A DNA stretch of 64,000 bases, from NCBI GenBank assembly GCA_014843695.1, contig CM026404.1, positions 8,102,433 to 8,166,432 on the forward strand. Reading direction: 5' to 3'. How positions within the stretch are numbered: the first letter of the stretch is position 1; each line of letters opens with the position of its first letter. The position numbers and the translations under genes were made by a program. Under the pieces are notes generated by a model, which was given only the letters and a program-made list of their open reading frames with translations, did no database searches and was not told the origin of the DNA. Below, piece after piece: positions 11,550 through 22,700 of this stretch. This DNA is from Archivesica marissinica. Its lineage: Eukaryota; Mollusca; Bivalvia; Venerida; Vesicomyidae.

Positions 11550-12507
11550 TCTACGTCATCAGCTAAACATTCCTGGCGTATGGCATGTTCACGCTATCGG
11601 GAATTAACTATCAGCTAAACGTTTCTGGCGTATGGCTTGTTCAATCTATCGGGAATTAACTATCAGCTAAACGTTTCTGGCGTATGGCTTGTTCACGCTA
11701 TCGGGAATTAACTATCAGCTAAACGTTTCTGGCGTATGGCTTGTTCACGCTATCGGGAATTAACTATCAGCTAAACGTTTCTGGCGTATGGCTTGTTCAC
11801 GCTATCGGGAATTAACTATCAGTTAAACGTTTCTGGCGTATGGCTTGGTCACGCTATCGGGAATTAACTACCAGAACAAACGTTTCTGGCGTATGGCTTA
11901 GTCACGTTGTCGGGAATTAACTATCAGCATAAACGTTTCTGGCGTATGGCTTGGTCACGCTATCGGGAATTAACTATCAGCACAAACGTTTCTGGCGTAT
12001 GGCTTGGTCACACTATCGGGAATTAACTATCAGCTAAACGTTTCTGGCGTATGGCTTGTTCAATCTATCGGGAATTAACTATCACATAAACGTTTCTTGC
12101 GTATGGCATGGTCACGCTATCGGGAATTAACTATCAGCTAAACGTTTCTGGCGTATGGCTTGTTCAATCTATCGGGAATTAACTATCAGCATAAACGTTT
12201 CTGGCGTACGGCTTGGTCACACTATCGGGAATTAACTATCAGCATAAACGTTTCTGGCGTATGGCTTGGTCACGCTGTCGGGAATTAACTATCAGCTAAA
12301 CGTTCCTGGCGTATGGCTTGGTCACACCATCGGGAATTAACTATCAGCTAAACGTTTCTGGTGTATGGCTTGTTCAATCTATCGGGAATTAACTATCAGT
12401 TAAACGTTTCTTGCGTATGGCTTGGTCACGCTATCGGGAATTAACTATTAGCTAAACGTTTCTGGCGTATGGCTTGGTCACGCTATCGGGAATTAACTAT
12501 CAGCACA
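11550..12507. repeat. 52-bp minisatellite, about 18 units
   Basis: Units share AAACGTTTCTGGCGTATGGC and CTATCGGGAATTAACTATCA. Variation is mostly in the segment GTTCACGCT / GGTCACACT / GTTCAATCT and in the linker before AAACG (CT, CAT, CACA). Confidence 0.95.
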
Positions 12508-12529
12508 AATGTACAAATACGTGTTTCGT

Positions 12530-12790
12530 GTGTTTTTTTACGTTTATTTATCGTCACTACCGGTTGCCCATATGAGCGACGTTTTCTGACGAGATTAGTC
12601 ATTTTAGATTTTGGAAGATAGTGCAATGATACAGACAGAGACCCATTCCAGAGTGTCCTGGTTCTCTTACGTGCACGGTGTAAAGCACCGACACAAGACC
12701 TCGGTTTATTGTCCCATCTGAAAGAATCGAACCTGCGATTCCTGAATTACCAGTCCAATGTGTTAACCACTAGACTACAGATCCGCCTGT
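12530..12790 (-). mobile_element. SINE family A
   Basis: Minus-strand copy from tail (TTTACGTTTATTTATCGTC) to tRNA head (CTAGACTACAGATCCGCCTG). Diverged, with a degraded box B region. Confidence 0.85.
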
Positions 12791-12877
12791 TTCGCACGCA
12801 TAAGCATAGCTTATGTACTTTGAAGATAAGTGGTTGCCATGCATTTGGGGGCGCTCACATTCAAGTTAACGTTTGAA

Positions 12878-13215
12878 TTAAGTTCTCTCTCCCTCGTGGC
12901 GATGGATTCCATCAGGAATGAGGTCTCGAGAGTGATTAATATAAGTTGTAAGAACTTGTTTCACAATCGAGCTGAAATAAATTTGTATAAACTAATGAAC
13001 TTAATGTTATGCTCTCCGAGTAATCGAGAGGACACGAGTTCGAACCTGTTAGAAACACAGTGGTGCATGGTGTCGGTAGGCATGCCACTTAAATCCACAT
13101 TGCCCCTTACCTCTCCATCGTGGCGATGTATTCCATTAGGATTGAGGTCTCGAGAGCGATTAAACTACTATTGTAAGAACTTGTTTCACGCACTCAAGCT
13201 AAAAGAAAATTGCAT
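12878..13215 (+). mobile_element. Two SINE family C fragments in tandem
   Basis: 12878-12991 matches the 3' part of family C (GGCGATGGATTCCATCAGG to AAATAAATTTGTATAAAC). 13010-13215 is a more diverged copy with box-B-like GAGTTCGAACC and the same terminal motifs. The 130-codon ORF across them is a frame through SINEs. Confidence 0.75.
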
Positions 13216-13296
13216 AAACTAATATATTTCTACGTCAGTTCCTCGTGTGAACGTACACTTATATTGATGGTCTCGTAAATGATTTGCTACAATTCG

Positions 13297-13536
13297 TTTA
13301 CGTTTATTTATCGTCGCTACCGATTGCTCATATGAGCGACGCCTCCTGAAGAGATTAGTTATTAAACATGTTTGGAGGATAGTGCAATGATACAGACAGA
13401 GACCCATTTCAGAGTCTCCTCTGGTTCGTTTACGTGCACGGTGTAAAGCACCGACACGAGACCTCGATTTAAAATCCCATCTGAAAGACTGTTAATGTTA
13501 TTAGGATTAGACGGGGGATCGAACCTGCGATCCCTG
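13297..13536 (-). mobile_element. SINE family A, body half of an interrupted copy
   Basis: Minus-strand SINE A from its tail through GATCGAACCTGCGATCCCTG, where it stops at the LTR element. The missing tRNA head continues at 16818-16866 beyond the retrotransposon, so the SINE was the insertion target. Confidence 0.9.
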
Positions 13537-14064
13537 TGTAGACCGGGGAGTTTATAGAAATGACAAACTCTGGTTGTTTCCGTATTTTCGTATATATGGA
13601 TATAAAGAGCCAGAGTCCGGCTATCAGCTGATACATATAATGTATATATGTATATATTTACTAGTATAGTATATATTAAGGTAACCAGGATAGCTTTTCA
13701 ACTTATCCGTTTGACTAGTAGAGTAAGAGTGTGGGATAAGGGTCTTGAACAAGTTAGTTGGAAAGTGCACCTACTTAGTTGAGTTAGTTCACTCATTCAA
13801 ACATCTGACCTGATTGTCACTCACAATCACTCACACATAATACTTTATACACAATAGTAGTGAAGACTAGTATATATTATACAAAGACATAGTATGGGAC
13901 CAGGCTATATAATTATGATATGATTCAGACCAGTGATTTTAATAAGGCCATATAAGGGAAATTATTGGGCGGTACGCTTGCAGCAGGGTTTGGAAACATT
14001 ATAATGTACATGTACTAAATATCAATAATTATTTCCCTTTAACATAAATATGACATGGGTTACA
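13537..14064 (-). repeat. 3' long terminal repeat, 528 bp
   Basis: Bounded by TGT on the minus-strand 5' side (complement of TTACA at 14064) and ACA at its other end (complement of TGTAGACC at 13537). The shared terminal 15 bases at 16803-16817 confirm the LTR end. Confidence 0.85.
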
Positions 14065-14606
14065 TAGTTCCCCCTCTTGGAGAAAAGGTCTCCTGACGTT
14101 TTAATTACCTGAAACTAAATGAATAGTGTAGATCAATCCAAATAATCAAGCTATATAATAACAATTTTATTTACTGCATCGTTCACTATCCAACATCCGA
14201 CATTGTCAGCTGAAATAATTTTACAAACTGAAATAAAAACATAACAACCAATACAATGTAATTAAAGATACTAATGTAACGATCATTAGTTAAGTATTAC
14301 ACCGTGCATGGGTATGTTCAATATGGCTGGATTAAAGGTAGATGTCCACAATAATGGACATATGCTACAAATCTGTTCCAACTATGTGGAGACCTGTAAA
14401 GGTAAGATTAACCTTCAAATTGTAGAAACATGAACATTTACTATGAAATAAAAACAACCATTTCAAATGACATAATGAAATGTAATACTAATGTACGCGC
14501 ATTGTATATATATGACATAGAATGATTCAAACATTGCACTTACACAGTAAAATACCAGAATACGGTATATTTTGAAACAATTAAAAACTCAATATCTGAC
14601 ACTGTC

Positions 14607-16433
14607 TTACACATAGTACACAACCTTGTCAGTGTTTGGTACTGCTGTCAATGAGACCACCCATTCTCCATACCGGTCCGGTGGCTTCCTTTGGCGCACC
14701 GGACGACGGGTCGGTTCAGGAGTTTGGGCATTGCCAGCAGGGACGACAACAGGTTGGTCTATTATGGACTCTAAATGTGAGACAGATCTCTGTACTGATG
14801 GTTCTGAGGTGGTGTTATAAGATATATCATGAATCTGTGAAGATTCAGGTATCGCACTACCGGTACCAAGTAAACTGGGTACAGAGGGTTGAGATGTCGC
14901 AGAGTTAGATCTGGTTGAGTGTTGCACTCCTGGATTGTTCTCGACGATACGGCTAGGAATATGGGTTGGACTACCAGTAGTCGCAAGAACCATCCTAGGT
15001 ATCGTCGGAGGCAGCAATCCAGGGTGATTATGCTTTCGCAAAGCTGGAGGTCTGTATAGTTTGACGCTTTCGCCTTCGCTATCTAAATCGGAACTATCAG
15101 ATTGGATTGCGTGAGGTACATGTACTGGTGGTGTCTTGAGATTGGTTCTGGCCAACTCCTTGCGGATAGGGCCTATCTCAGATTCTACACTTACATCCAC
15201 CGTCGGTGTATCTCTGGGTACACAATTGAATGGCAGGAGCATATTCCTATGCAACGTCCGGATTGGTCCTTTGCCATTCTCAAGTTGTACACGAAATACT
15301 GGTATGTCGGGGTTCGGCATAGCTAGCACAACATAAGGGTCGCGATCCCATCTGTCTGCTAGCTTATGTGTCCCCTTGATACCGACTTTCTTTACAAGTA
15401 CACGGTCTCCAACCTCTATCTTGGACTCACGAACTTTACAGTCGTACCTGTCCTTGTTCTTGGCAGCCTGCCTGCCAGCTTCATTGGCAGCTGCCCTATA
15501 TGCATATTCTAGCCGGTTCTTTAGTTTGGCTACATATGTCGTAGGTGTGAATTCACCAATGTCTTGTGAATCTGTACCTAAGTAGGCATCGACAGAAAGT
15601 CGAGGATGCCACCCAAACATTAAATAGTGTGGCGAAAAACCGGTTGCGTCACTCTTGGTACCATTGTATGCCTGAACAAGAGGGGCGATATACGATTTCC
15701 AGTCGCTCTTTTGGTGTTCCTCTAAGGTACCAAGCATGCGCAGAAGAGTGCCGTTGAATCGTTCTGCTGAACCATTACCCATAGGGTGGTACGGCGTTGT
15801 ACGGCTTTTACGAATGCCCGTGAGCTTACACAGTTCCTGTATAGTCCTACTAAGAAAATTTCGACCTTGGTCACTGTGAAGTCGCTCGGGAAAACCATAA
15901 AAACGGAAATAATGGTCATACAAGGCCTTGGCAGTGGTTTGTGCAGTCTGGTTGCGACATGACACTGCTTGAGCATATCTGGTGAAGTGATCCACTATAA
16001 CCAGTATGTTTTCCACACCACCTTTGCCAGGTTCGAGCTTTAAAAAGTCGATGCACACTAGCTCCATAGGTCTAGAGGTAAAAATTGGTACAAGCTCTGC
16101 GAAAGGTTTGACAGGGGTCTTCCGTCTAATACATGAGCTACAATTGGTGATGTACTTGTTAACATCATCTTCCAACCCAGGCCAGTAAAACCGTTGTCTG
16201 GCCAGCCAAAGAGTCTTTTCCTTGCCCTGGTGACCAGCATCGTCATGAATACCCTTCAAGGCAATAGTCCTGTGGGATTCAGGTAAAACAAGTTGACGAA
16301 CTGACTGGCCGTCCAAGAAAGCGGTGAATTCCCTCATCGAGATGAAGTCTGTTCCATTCTCGGAGAAAACGCTGTACAGCTTTTGACTAGGATCCTCTCC
16401 CTCTGGGAAGAAAACCGCTTTCGAGGAGGTCAA
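14607..16433 (-). CDS. Ty3/gypsy pol fragment: integrase
   Basis: A 608-codon reading frame with a complete integrase layout. The zinc-binding HHCC module is at residues 63-101 (H63, H68, C98, C101). The catalytic core has D129 (IDFLKLEPG), D188 (HSDQGRNF) and E224 (GNGSAERFNG), which is the DD35E spacing of retroviral-type integrases. A GPY/F-like module follows near residues 366-410 (DPYVVLAMP, HRNMLLPF). The C-terminal extension is rich in Pro/Ser and ends with RQRKPPDRYGEW, as in many gypsy elements. The first ~14 codons overlap the 39-bp inverted repeat and the RNase H frame, so the nominal start is not a true initiator. In an intact element this would be part of a polyprotein. Confidence 0.93.
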   Translation of the reverse strand: MTSSKAVFFPEGEDPSQKLYSVFSENGTDFISMREFTAFLDGQSVRQLVLPESHRTIALKGIHDDAGHQGKEKTLWLARQRFYWPGLEDDVNKYITNCSSCIRRKTPVKPFAELVPIFTSRPMELVCIDFLKLEPGKGGVENILVIVDHFTRYAQAVSCRNQTAQTTAKALYDHYFRFYGFPERLHSDQGRNFLSRTIQELCKLTGIRKSRTTPYHPMGNGSAERFNGTLLRMLGTLEEHQKSDWKSYIAPLVQAYNGTKSDATGFSPHYLMFGWHPRLSVDAYLGTDSQDIGEFTPTTYVAKLKNRLEYAYRAAANEAGRQAAKNKDRYDCKVRESKIEVGDRVLVKKVGIKGTHKLADRWDRDPYVVLAMPNPDIPVFRVQLENGKGPIRTLHRNMLLPFNCVPRDTPTVDVSVESEIGPIRKELARTNLKTPPVHVPHAIQSDSSDLDSEGESVKLYRPPALRKHNHPGLLPPTIPRMVLATTGSPTHIPSRIVENNPGVQHSTRSNSATSQPSVPSLLGTGSAIPESSQIHDISYNTTSEPSVQRSVSHLESIIDQPVVVPAGNAQTPEPTRRPVRQRKPPDRYGEWVVSLTAVPNTDKVVYYV

Positions 16434-16763
16434 TCACCCTTAAAATGGTAAAATCATTCAATTGCTCAGCTTTCCAGTCAATCTTGTTAACATGTTCAGA
16501 TTCAAACATCTCCTCATCGGCCGAATGAGGAGCTGCCAAATCTGATAAACAGTCGACAAGTGGTGTAGCATTTACAGCACCTTGAAAAATCGCTTTCATT
16601 TCTTCTTGAAAAACGTATCGACGAGATAAACAATCTGCGTCTCCGTTTTGGCTGCCACTACGGTATTCAATATAAAAATTGTAATTGGCTAATTCTGCTA
16701 GCCAACGGTGGCCTGTTGCATCAACCTTTGCAGAGGTTTTGACATAGGTTAAGGGATTATTGT
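16387..16763 (-). pseudogene. Ty3/gypsy RNase H C-terminal remnant, frameshifted from integrase
   Basis: Minus-strand reading from 16763 gives the usual end of gypsy RNase H: DNNPLTYV, then HRWLAELANYNF, then IEYRSGSQNGDADCLSRR. It continues into the connector and reaches a stop at about 16387, in a different frame from the integrase ORF, so a frameshift lies within the overlap 16391-16433. The upstream part of RNase H and the reverse transcriptase are deleted. Confidence 0.85.
16391..16429. repeat. 39-bp perfect inverted repeat, inner arm
   Basis: Identical in reverse complement to 16764-16802 over all 39 bases. This arm is within pol at the RNase H/integrase frame change. Confidence 0.95.
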
Positions 16764-16802
16764 CCTCCTCGAAAGCGGTTTTCTTCCCAGAGGGAGAGGA
16801 TC
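16764..16802. repeat. 39-bp perfect inverted repeat, outer arm at deletion junction
   Basis: Inverted copy of 16391-16429 sitting exactly between the remnant of the 5' LTR tip (16803-16817) and the RNase H coding remnant. It looks like a templated insertion made when the deletion formed. Confidence 0.92.
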
Positions 16803-16817
16803 ATGACATGGGTTACA

Positions 16818-16866
16818 CCTGGATTACCAGTCCAGCGTGTTACCACTGGACTACAGATCCGTCTGT
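16818..16866 (-). mobile_element. SINE family A, tRNA head half of the interrupted copy
   Basis: GGATTACCAGTCCAGCGTG to ACAGATCCGTCTGT completes the SINE broken at 13536, with CCTG duplicated at both sides of the LTR element. Confidence 0.9.
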
Positions 16867-17081
16867 AGCTACAATGGAAAACTATAATCTTTATGATGTT
16901 GACACTGTATTATAAACTGATGCTTCGTGAGTTATTCAAGGAGATCATTGCATATTTGAAGTTGTGGTGCTTCTATTGAATTGTCTTTATGGGTGGCATA
17001 TATCCCAAATACACAATTGTTCAGTAAACATACATTTGTTGGATAATATATATAACTCATATCTGTATAAAAAGCCGACTG

Positions 17082-17264
17082 TCATTTGGTCTTTGCACCA
17101 CCTGATATGTAAGTGAGGACCAAGGTTTGCTCAGCATGTGAGACTTGACCCTCCGTGTACGCTTCACGTTTGGAATATAACTTTTGTAAAGTTCGAATGA
17201 TGTTCAAACTTTCAGCGGTAAGGGGCAGTCGATTTGTAGTCAGCAAGGCCCCGTACATGTCCAC
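17082..17264 (-). CDS. Unidentified short ORF with protein-like composition
   Basis: The frame is 60 codons from its first Met. It stays open a few codons upstream (KDYQVV) and ends in GGAKTK. Composition is balanced, with no repeats and hydrophobic-helix-like stretches (LNIIRTLQKLY). It could be the last coding exon or a dead fragment of an unknown minus-strand gene or transposon. No convincing polypyrimidine tract precedes it on the minus strand and no family was recognised. Confidence 0.25.
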   Translation of the reverse strand: MDMYGALLTTNRLPLTAESLNIIRTLQKLYSKREAYTEGQVSHAEQTLVLTYISGGAKTK

Positions 17265-17311
17265 AACTTGGTAGTCCTTTTTAAATTATTGTTTGTTGTT
17301 TGTGTATTTAA

Positions 17312-17780
17312 CGTCGCACCAACAGCGTAGGTCACGTCGTGACCGGGGCACACCCCGCACCAACAGCGTAGGTCACGCCGTGACCGGGGCACATCCCGCA
17401 GCAGCAGCGTAGGTCACGTCGTGACCGGGGCACATCCCGCAGCAGCAGCGTAGGTCACGTCGTGACCGGGGCACATCCCGTAGCAGCAGCGTAGGTCACG
17501 TCGTGACCGGGGCACATCTCGCAGCAGCAGCGTAGGTCACGTCGTGACCGGGGCACATCCCGCAGCAGCAGCGTAGGTCACGTCGTGACCGGGGCACATC
17601 CCGCAGCAGCAGCGTAGGTCACGTCGTGACCGGGGCACATCCCGCAGCAGCAGCATAGGTCACGTCTTGACCGGGGCACATCCCGCACCAACAGCGTAGG
17701 TCACGTCGTGACCGGGGCACATCCCGCACCAACAGCGTAGGTCACGTCGTGGCCGGGGCACATCCCGCAGCAGCAGCGTG
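17312..17780. repeat. 41-bp minisatellite with palindromic core, about 11 units
   Basis: Each unit contains the perfect 15-base palindrome GGTCACG-T-CGTGACC, then GGGGCACATCCCGC and CAGCAGCAGCG (or ACCAACAGCG). Units are strongly homogenised. Confidence 0.95.
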
Positions 17781-18261
17781 TGATTCTGGTATCTTCTGGT
17801 CGTCGATCTTGCGAAGGGGGAGGCTCACCAGCATGTGGACCCACGGCTATGGCACATTAGGACAGATCCGCCGTCTCTTCTAGATAGTGTTTGAAATACA
17901 CACTATATCTTCGCTGGCTTCTTCGATCTTTCTCCTCCTTCTTCTACTTCTCCGGCGGATAGACGAGACAGCGGACCTGAGGGAGCGGCAACGGTCGTGG
18001 CATCCACGCTCCCCTGAGTGACAATCGACGACCAGATGTCTAACTGCCAGATCCGTATAAATGCTGCTGCGGGGTGACCAACAGTGAGGAGGGTGGCCCT
18101 CTAAAGGACCACGTACAGACCAGGCCTTGTCACCCTGGCACGGAAAGAAGGAACCACCTGAGGATGTCATCATAAGCACCACAGAGGAATAATCATCTTA
18201 GTACGCTCGCCCATATGGTTCGCCGGAGGTGAGGATGAATAAACTCAATCATCATCATCGT
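17781..18261. other. Unassigned GC-richer sequence, possible retroposon 3' end
   Basis: Contains a 100-codon minus-strand ORF of low complexity (Arg-rich) that resembles no family. It ends GATGAATAAACTCAATCATC with ATC repeats, like a retroposon tail on the + strand. Confidence 0.3.
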
Positions 18262-18475
18262 CGGTCATTGGACGACTATCCGACCACTATTGGTGGAGGA
18301 AGACACCGGGTGCCGCGACCAGTATTTCATGCTACTTTCCGCAAACCAGTTGAATAGCTTCCTCACATTAAATAATTCTAGACTCACCCAGTGGGATTCA
18401 AACCTAGAGCGATGAGGGGCAAATGATTTGAAGTCAACGACTGTAACCTCTTGGCCACTGAGGCCCCTGTTGTTT
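18262..18475 (-). mobile_element. SINE family E
   Basis: Minus-strand copy: CACTATTGGTGGAGGAAGAC at the body end and the tRNA-like head complement TTGGCCACTGAGGCCCCTG at the other. Matches the copy at 5286-5504. Confidence 0.7.
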
Positions 18476-18712
18476 TTAAAAAACGGTGCTCCACATGCAT
18501 GCTTATCTTCAATCCCACTATATCGCATTTAGAATTATTTGTTTGTTAATTTTAAGGTCAGGTTGACGTCAGCCAGGTGGCTTACAGGCTACGTGAATCT
18601 CCCTTCCCCATGATTTCTGTAAAAGAAGCCGTTACCATAGTGATGGAGAAAGCGCTTACTCTTCAAGAGGAGACTATTAGTTTCACAGGTACACATAGTT
18701 CGGAGATTAGTT

Positions 18713-18963
18713 TAAACTTTATTTATTTTCAACGATTGCGAAGCAAGTTCTAACAACTTATATTAATCAGTAATCACTCTCGTTGGCGCGGCTGAAAGAG
18801 TATATGTATTCATTCGTGTGGGAAGAAACCAGAGTACCGGAGAAAACCCGCCTGTCCGATCTGGCGACCATCGTACCATCTCACATACTTCCCGGTCCGA
18901 GGATCGAACCCGGGTTGCATTGGTGAGAAGCAATGGTGCTAACCACTGCGCTAATCGGACAGC
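18713..18963 (-). mobile_element. SINE family B
   Basis: Minus-strand copy from tail TTTAAACTTTATTTATTTTC to head GCGCTAATCGGACAGCC, with box B complement GATCGAACCCGGG. Confidence 0.88.
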
Positions 18964-19011
18964 CACAAGTTCGGTTATTGACAGTGTGCCTGCGGCGGGC
19001 ATTGTTTTTTT

Positions 19012-19405
19012 TTGATGGACAGTGTGCCTGTATAGACTGGGTATGTTGTATGGACAGTCAGTTTGTGCGGTGGATCTAGTGCACGTGTGGTTATAGCGTA
19101 CTTGCTGGTTAAGCAGTGTGACTGCGATGTGGACGGATTGTTTGGGTTGAGTGCATGTTTGTGTTGGGACTAGAGTGTGAGTTTGGGTGGACAGTGATTC
19201 TCGAGGTAAAGTAGTGCCTGCGTGGTTGACAATCTGTGTTTGGACATTGTGTCTGTAGGTGGACAGTGTGTCTGTAGATAGACAGTGTATCTATTTAGGT
19301 GAACAGTGTGCATGCGGTGTGATAGTGTGTATGTAGGTGGATAGTGTGTATGTAGGTAGACCGTGTATCTCTTTAGGTGAACAGTGTGCATGCAGTGTGA
19401 TAGTG
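19012..19405. repeat. Degenerate GTGTG-rich tandem repeat
   Basis: Loose repetition of GGTGGACAGTGTGT-type motifs with variable spacing (GTCTGTAGGTGGACAGTGTG, GTATGTAGGTGGATAGTGTG). Ageing minisatellite. Confidence 0.7.
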
Positions 19406-19644
19406 TGCTATATACCAAGTTCGGCAATATTCCTACTATTGAATAAGTTCGGCAAGATTTCCTAAATATTCACAAAGTTCGACAATATCCATATTATTGA
19501 CAGACCTACGCAGGTAGGTACACATTCTGGGAGCAATGCCTCATCCTGAACAGGTGAGTTAAATAACTTAATTTACATTGCTAAATACGTGCATAGTGTC
19601 TATGAATGCAGTTGGAAATGAATACCATGTTGTTTTGTCCACAG

Positions 19645-19737
19645 ATTGTCTGGGGTGTTTTCTGTCTCAGGACGTGTATGCCGAGGAACCTCTACCGCCA
19701 TTTCCAGCCTCCATCAAAGATGGCTATGCTGTCAGAG
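19645..19737 (+). CDS. GPHN: Gephyrin E-domain exon 1 of this window
   Basis: Acceptor TTTTGTCCACAG, donor GTGAAC at 19738. The exon starts with two bases completing a codon (probably Asp) and ends with one base of the next. It encodes [20 protein letters not shown] followed by [14 protein letters not shown] is the conserved MoeA-family motif whose Asp lies in the active site. An upstream E-domain exon must precede it but none in the right phase was recognised. Confidence 0.95.
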
Positions 19738-22700
19738 GTGAACACTCTCGTATTGCTTTAAACATCTTCCGTGATGCAGACGTTCATATTTAGTATACAT
19801 AAGTTTAAACATTATTTATTTTACAACGATTGCGAAGATCTCTAACAACTTATATTAATCACTCTGGTTGGTGCGGATGAAAGCGTAAATGTGGTCATTC
19901 GTGTGGGAGGAAACCGGAGTACACTGACAAAACCCACCTGTCCGATCTGGCGAGCACCGTACCACCTCACATACTTCCCGGTCCGAGGATCGAACCTGTG
20001 TTGCATTGGTGAGAAGCTAGCGTGCTAACCACTGTGCTAATCGGACAGCCATACATCCTAGTATACAAAAATGCAGTCGTTGTGAAATAATGTAACATTA
20101 TCACTTAAAGCGACACTACATCGGTGAAAACGTAAATGTCTGCAGAATGTAATTTCCTGTTATATGGTATAATTCCTATTCCAATGTTTGTATTTCAACA
20201 AATAAACAAGCGTCGTATACACAGTTTGTTGACATAAGAAAATAATGTAAATAGGTCGACATTCATGCGTAATACAAAGCGTGTATCCTGAATAACACAA
20301 GGTATGGTACATATTTATCGTTATATCTCACATTTGTGCCTATAGGCATATTTATTTGTAGATTAATCTTAGTTAAATTATCCGTCTAAACGAAAGTATC
20401 GCGCATTTAGTATTGACTCCAATGACAAACAAATGTCATTTCAGGAGCGTGGATGACCGTTATATGAAATCCTACTTTCACTTTTGAAAGCTTGTAGAAA
20501 AAAACACTGTTTATTGATACAATGTTAGTGTTGGAATGTATTCAGAAGAATTTGTAGTAGCAATGCATTTATACGTGAAAACATGCATTTTATTTGCTTT
20601 TTGCGATGTAATGTCGCTTTAATATCATAGGTTTTTCAAGCAGATTGTTAATATAATTATCGGACCAATGATAATATGACATCACCTGGTTGACCAATTA
20701 GGTCGGCTCAATATAACTCCTGCAATATTCATGAAATTGTAATTAGTGGATACTTTTCGATGACAGCTTTATATATTTTGTGTTTATTTATCATCGCAAC
20801 CAATTGTCCACATGAGCGATGTCCGCTATGTGAATGTAGGCTAGGATGACAATGCATTGATACTGATATAACCCATTCCAAATGTATCTCATGTTGTTTT
20901 GCGCACATTGGGTGAAGCACTGACACGAGCCCTCTGGTTAAAAGGCTCGTAGATCTACGGCAAGCTGTGATATTAGTCATTTTTTATGCTATGGTGTAGC
21001 AGGGAACGAACCTTTGACCCCTGTTTTATGAATCCACCGAGTTACCATTATACTACTGATTCCGGCTCGTTCCTTTCTTTTCTACTTGTCGTGCATTATA
21101 TTTGTAGCGGCGGATGGTGCGGGTACAAGATTCGTCTCGGGAGGATCATCCGCTGGAGATATGGTATACTATGTTTTGCTGTATTACCACGTAATCTGAT
21201 CTGTACATAATTACAACTTCTTGCAATGTCGCTATTCTGATTGGCTAATATAACCCATGTGATCGCCGTTCATAATCCGATGAACCTCAAAATCATTATA
21301 TCCTCTAAGTATCCAAACGCGACTGCGCAACAATATAGTCTGCTCCAACACCATAGGAACGGTTACACCTTCATGGATTCTGTACAGGATGTACATTTTG
21401 CCGAATCAATACTTATAATTATATATATATTATAACAATTGAATAAGTGGTCTTTTTTTTTTTTACGTTTATTTATCGTCGCTACTGGTTGCCCATATGA
21501 GCGACGCCTCCTGAAGATATTAGTCATTTTAGATTTTGGAGAATAGTGCAATGATACACTGGTTCTTTTACGTGCACGGTGTAAAGCACCGACACGAGAC
21601 CTCGGTTTAACGTCCCATCTGAAAGACTGTTAATTTTATTAGGGTCAGACGGGGGATCGAACCTACAAAAAGAACATTATATTCTTAAACATTTTATGTT
21701 CTAATAACTGCATATTAAATTATTTATGAAAGATCGGGTTGACGTAAAATTTGGAAAAAATGTCCAAAATAAGTAATATATTCATGAATTATATAACTAG
21801 GGTGCTCATGAATATACATAAATATGGCGCGTGATTCAAATCTTACATTCCATTATGGGCTAGCGTGTATTCATCGCTTCTTTACAGCCGGGTGGTACGG
21901 TACTACGTGGGTTCTGTGTTAGGATAAACACCGGTGCCCCTGTTCCCGACGGGTCAGATGCCATTGTGCAGGTGGAGGACACCTTACTTGTACACTCAGC
22001 CGAGGAGGGAACCAAGGAATTGGAAATTCATATCATGAAAGCACCAAATGTAGGACAAGATATAAGGTATGTATACAGTAGGCCCAGTGCAATTCTGATA
22101 CAACATCGAATTAATAAAGTCAGTAGTTTGGTAAAAGCTGGCGTTCAGTGGCCATCATGCTATGTTTTTGGCGGAGCACACTAACAGAATGGCCATAGTA
22201 TTGGCGGTTTAATTTAAAATGTTTGCTGTACAATTTGACAATATTGCAGTAGAATTTCAAAATATCGCGGACAGTCGAAATAAAAAAAACGGCTGTTTAA
22301 TTTTGAAATATGGCTCCAGAATTTCAAAGTATATCGGACCAAGATCTGTATCAGTATGGATCTGTCACTTGTGGTTATATCTACCTGGAACTCTATTGTA
22401 TTGAGATTTCATTTAATGGGTTACTAACCACCATGTTAAATCAGTTTTCAAAAGTTGATAGCATCTGACTGACTATTAAATTTATTTAAAGTTGCCACTG
22501 CATTTGGGCGACTGAGTTTTCTAAGCCGATTAAAGTTGATAGCATCACACGATCCAAGCCCTCTTTATATGCACCACCTTGCAGGTACTTTCCAAGGTAT
22601 TATTGGAGACACAAGTGGACACGTTGTTAGAACAACATTCTACCAGTCAACTCATTGAATTATTTCAAGTATGAACTGACACCTGGATAGAACTACATAC

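Larger units (their letters stand above)
13537..16817 (-). mobile_element. Ty3/gypsy LTR retrotransposon, internally deleted
   Basis: Minus-strand element. The 3' LTR is 13537-14064, starting TGTAGACCGGGG and ending ATGGGTTACA. Beside it lies a purine-rich tract (complement of 14065-14080, AGAGGGGGAA). The far end at 16803-16817 retains only the LTR tip ATGACATGGGTTACA. The host bases CCTG flank both ends (13533-13536 and 16818-16821). Between are the 3' untranslated part, integrase and the end of RNase H. Gag, protease, reverse transcriptase and nearly all of the 5' LTR are absent, so this copy cannot be autonomous. Confidence 0.9.

Noticed and set aside
11416..11607. 63-codon ORF before the 52-bp array
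   Set aside because: Runs into repeat units and shows no family resemblance or splice context.
17880..18182. 100-codon Arg-rich minus-strand ORF
   Set aside because: Low complexity near the end, no recognisable domain, and overlaps a likely retroposon tail.
19497..19552. Possible gephyrin exon ending CCTGAACAG before GTGAGT
   Set aside because: In the phase needed by exon 1 it contains TGA three codons from the end, and the acceptor is poor.
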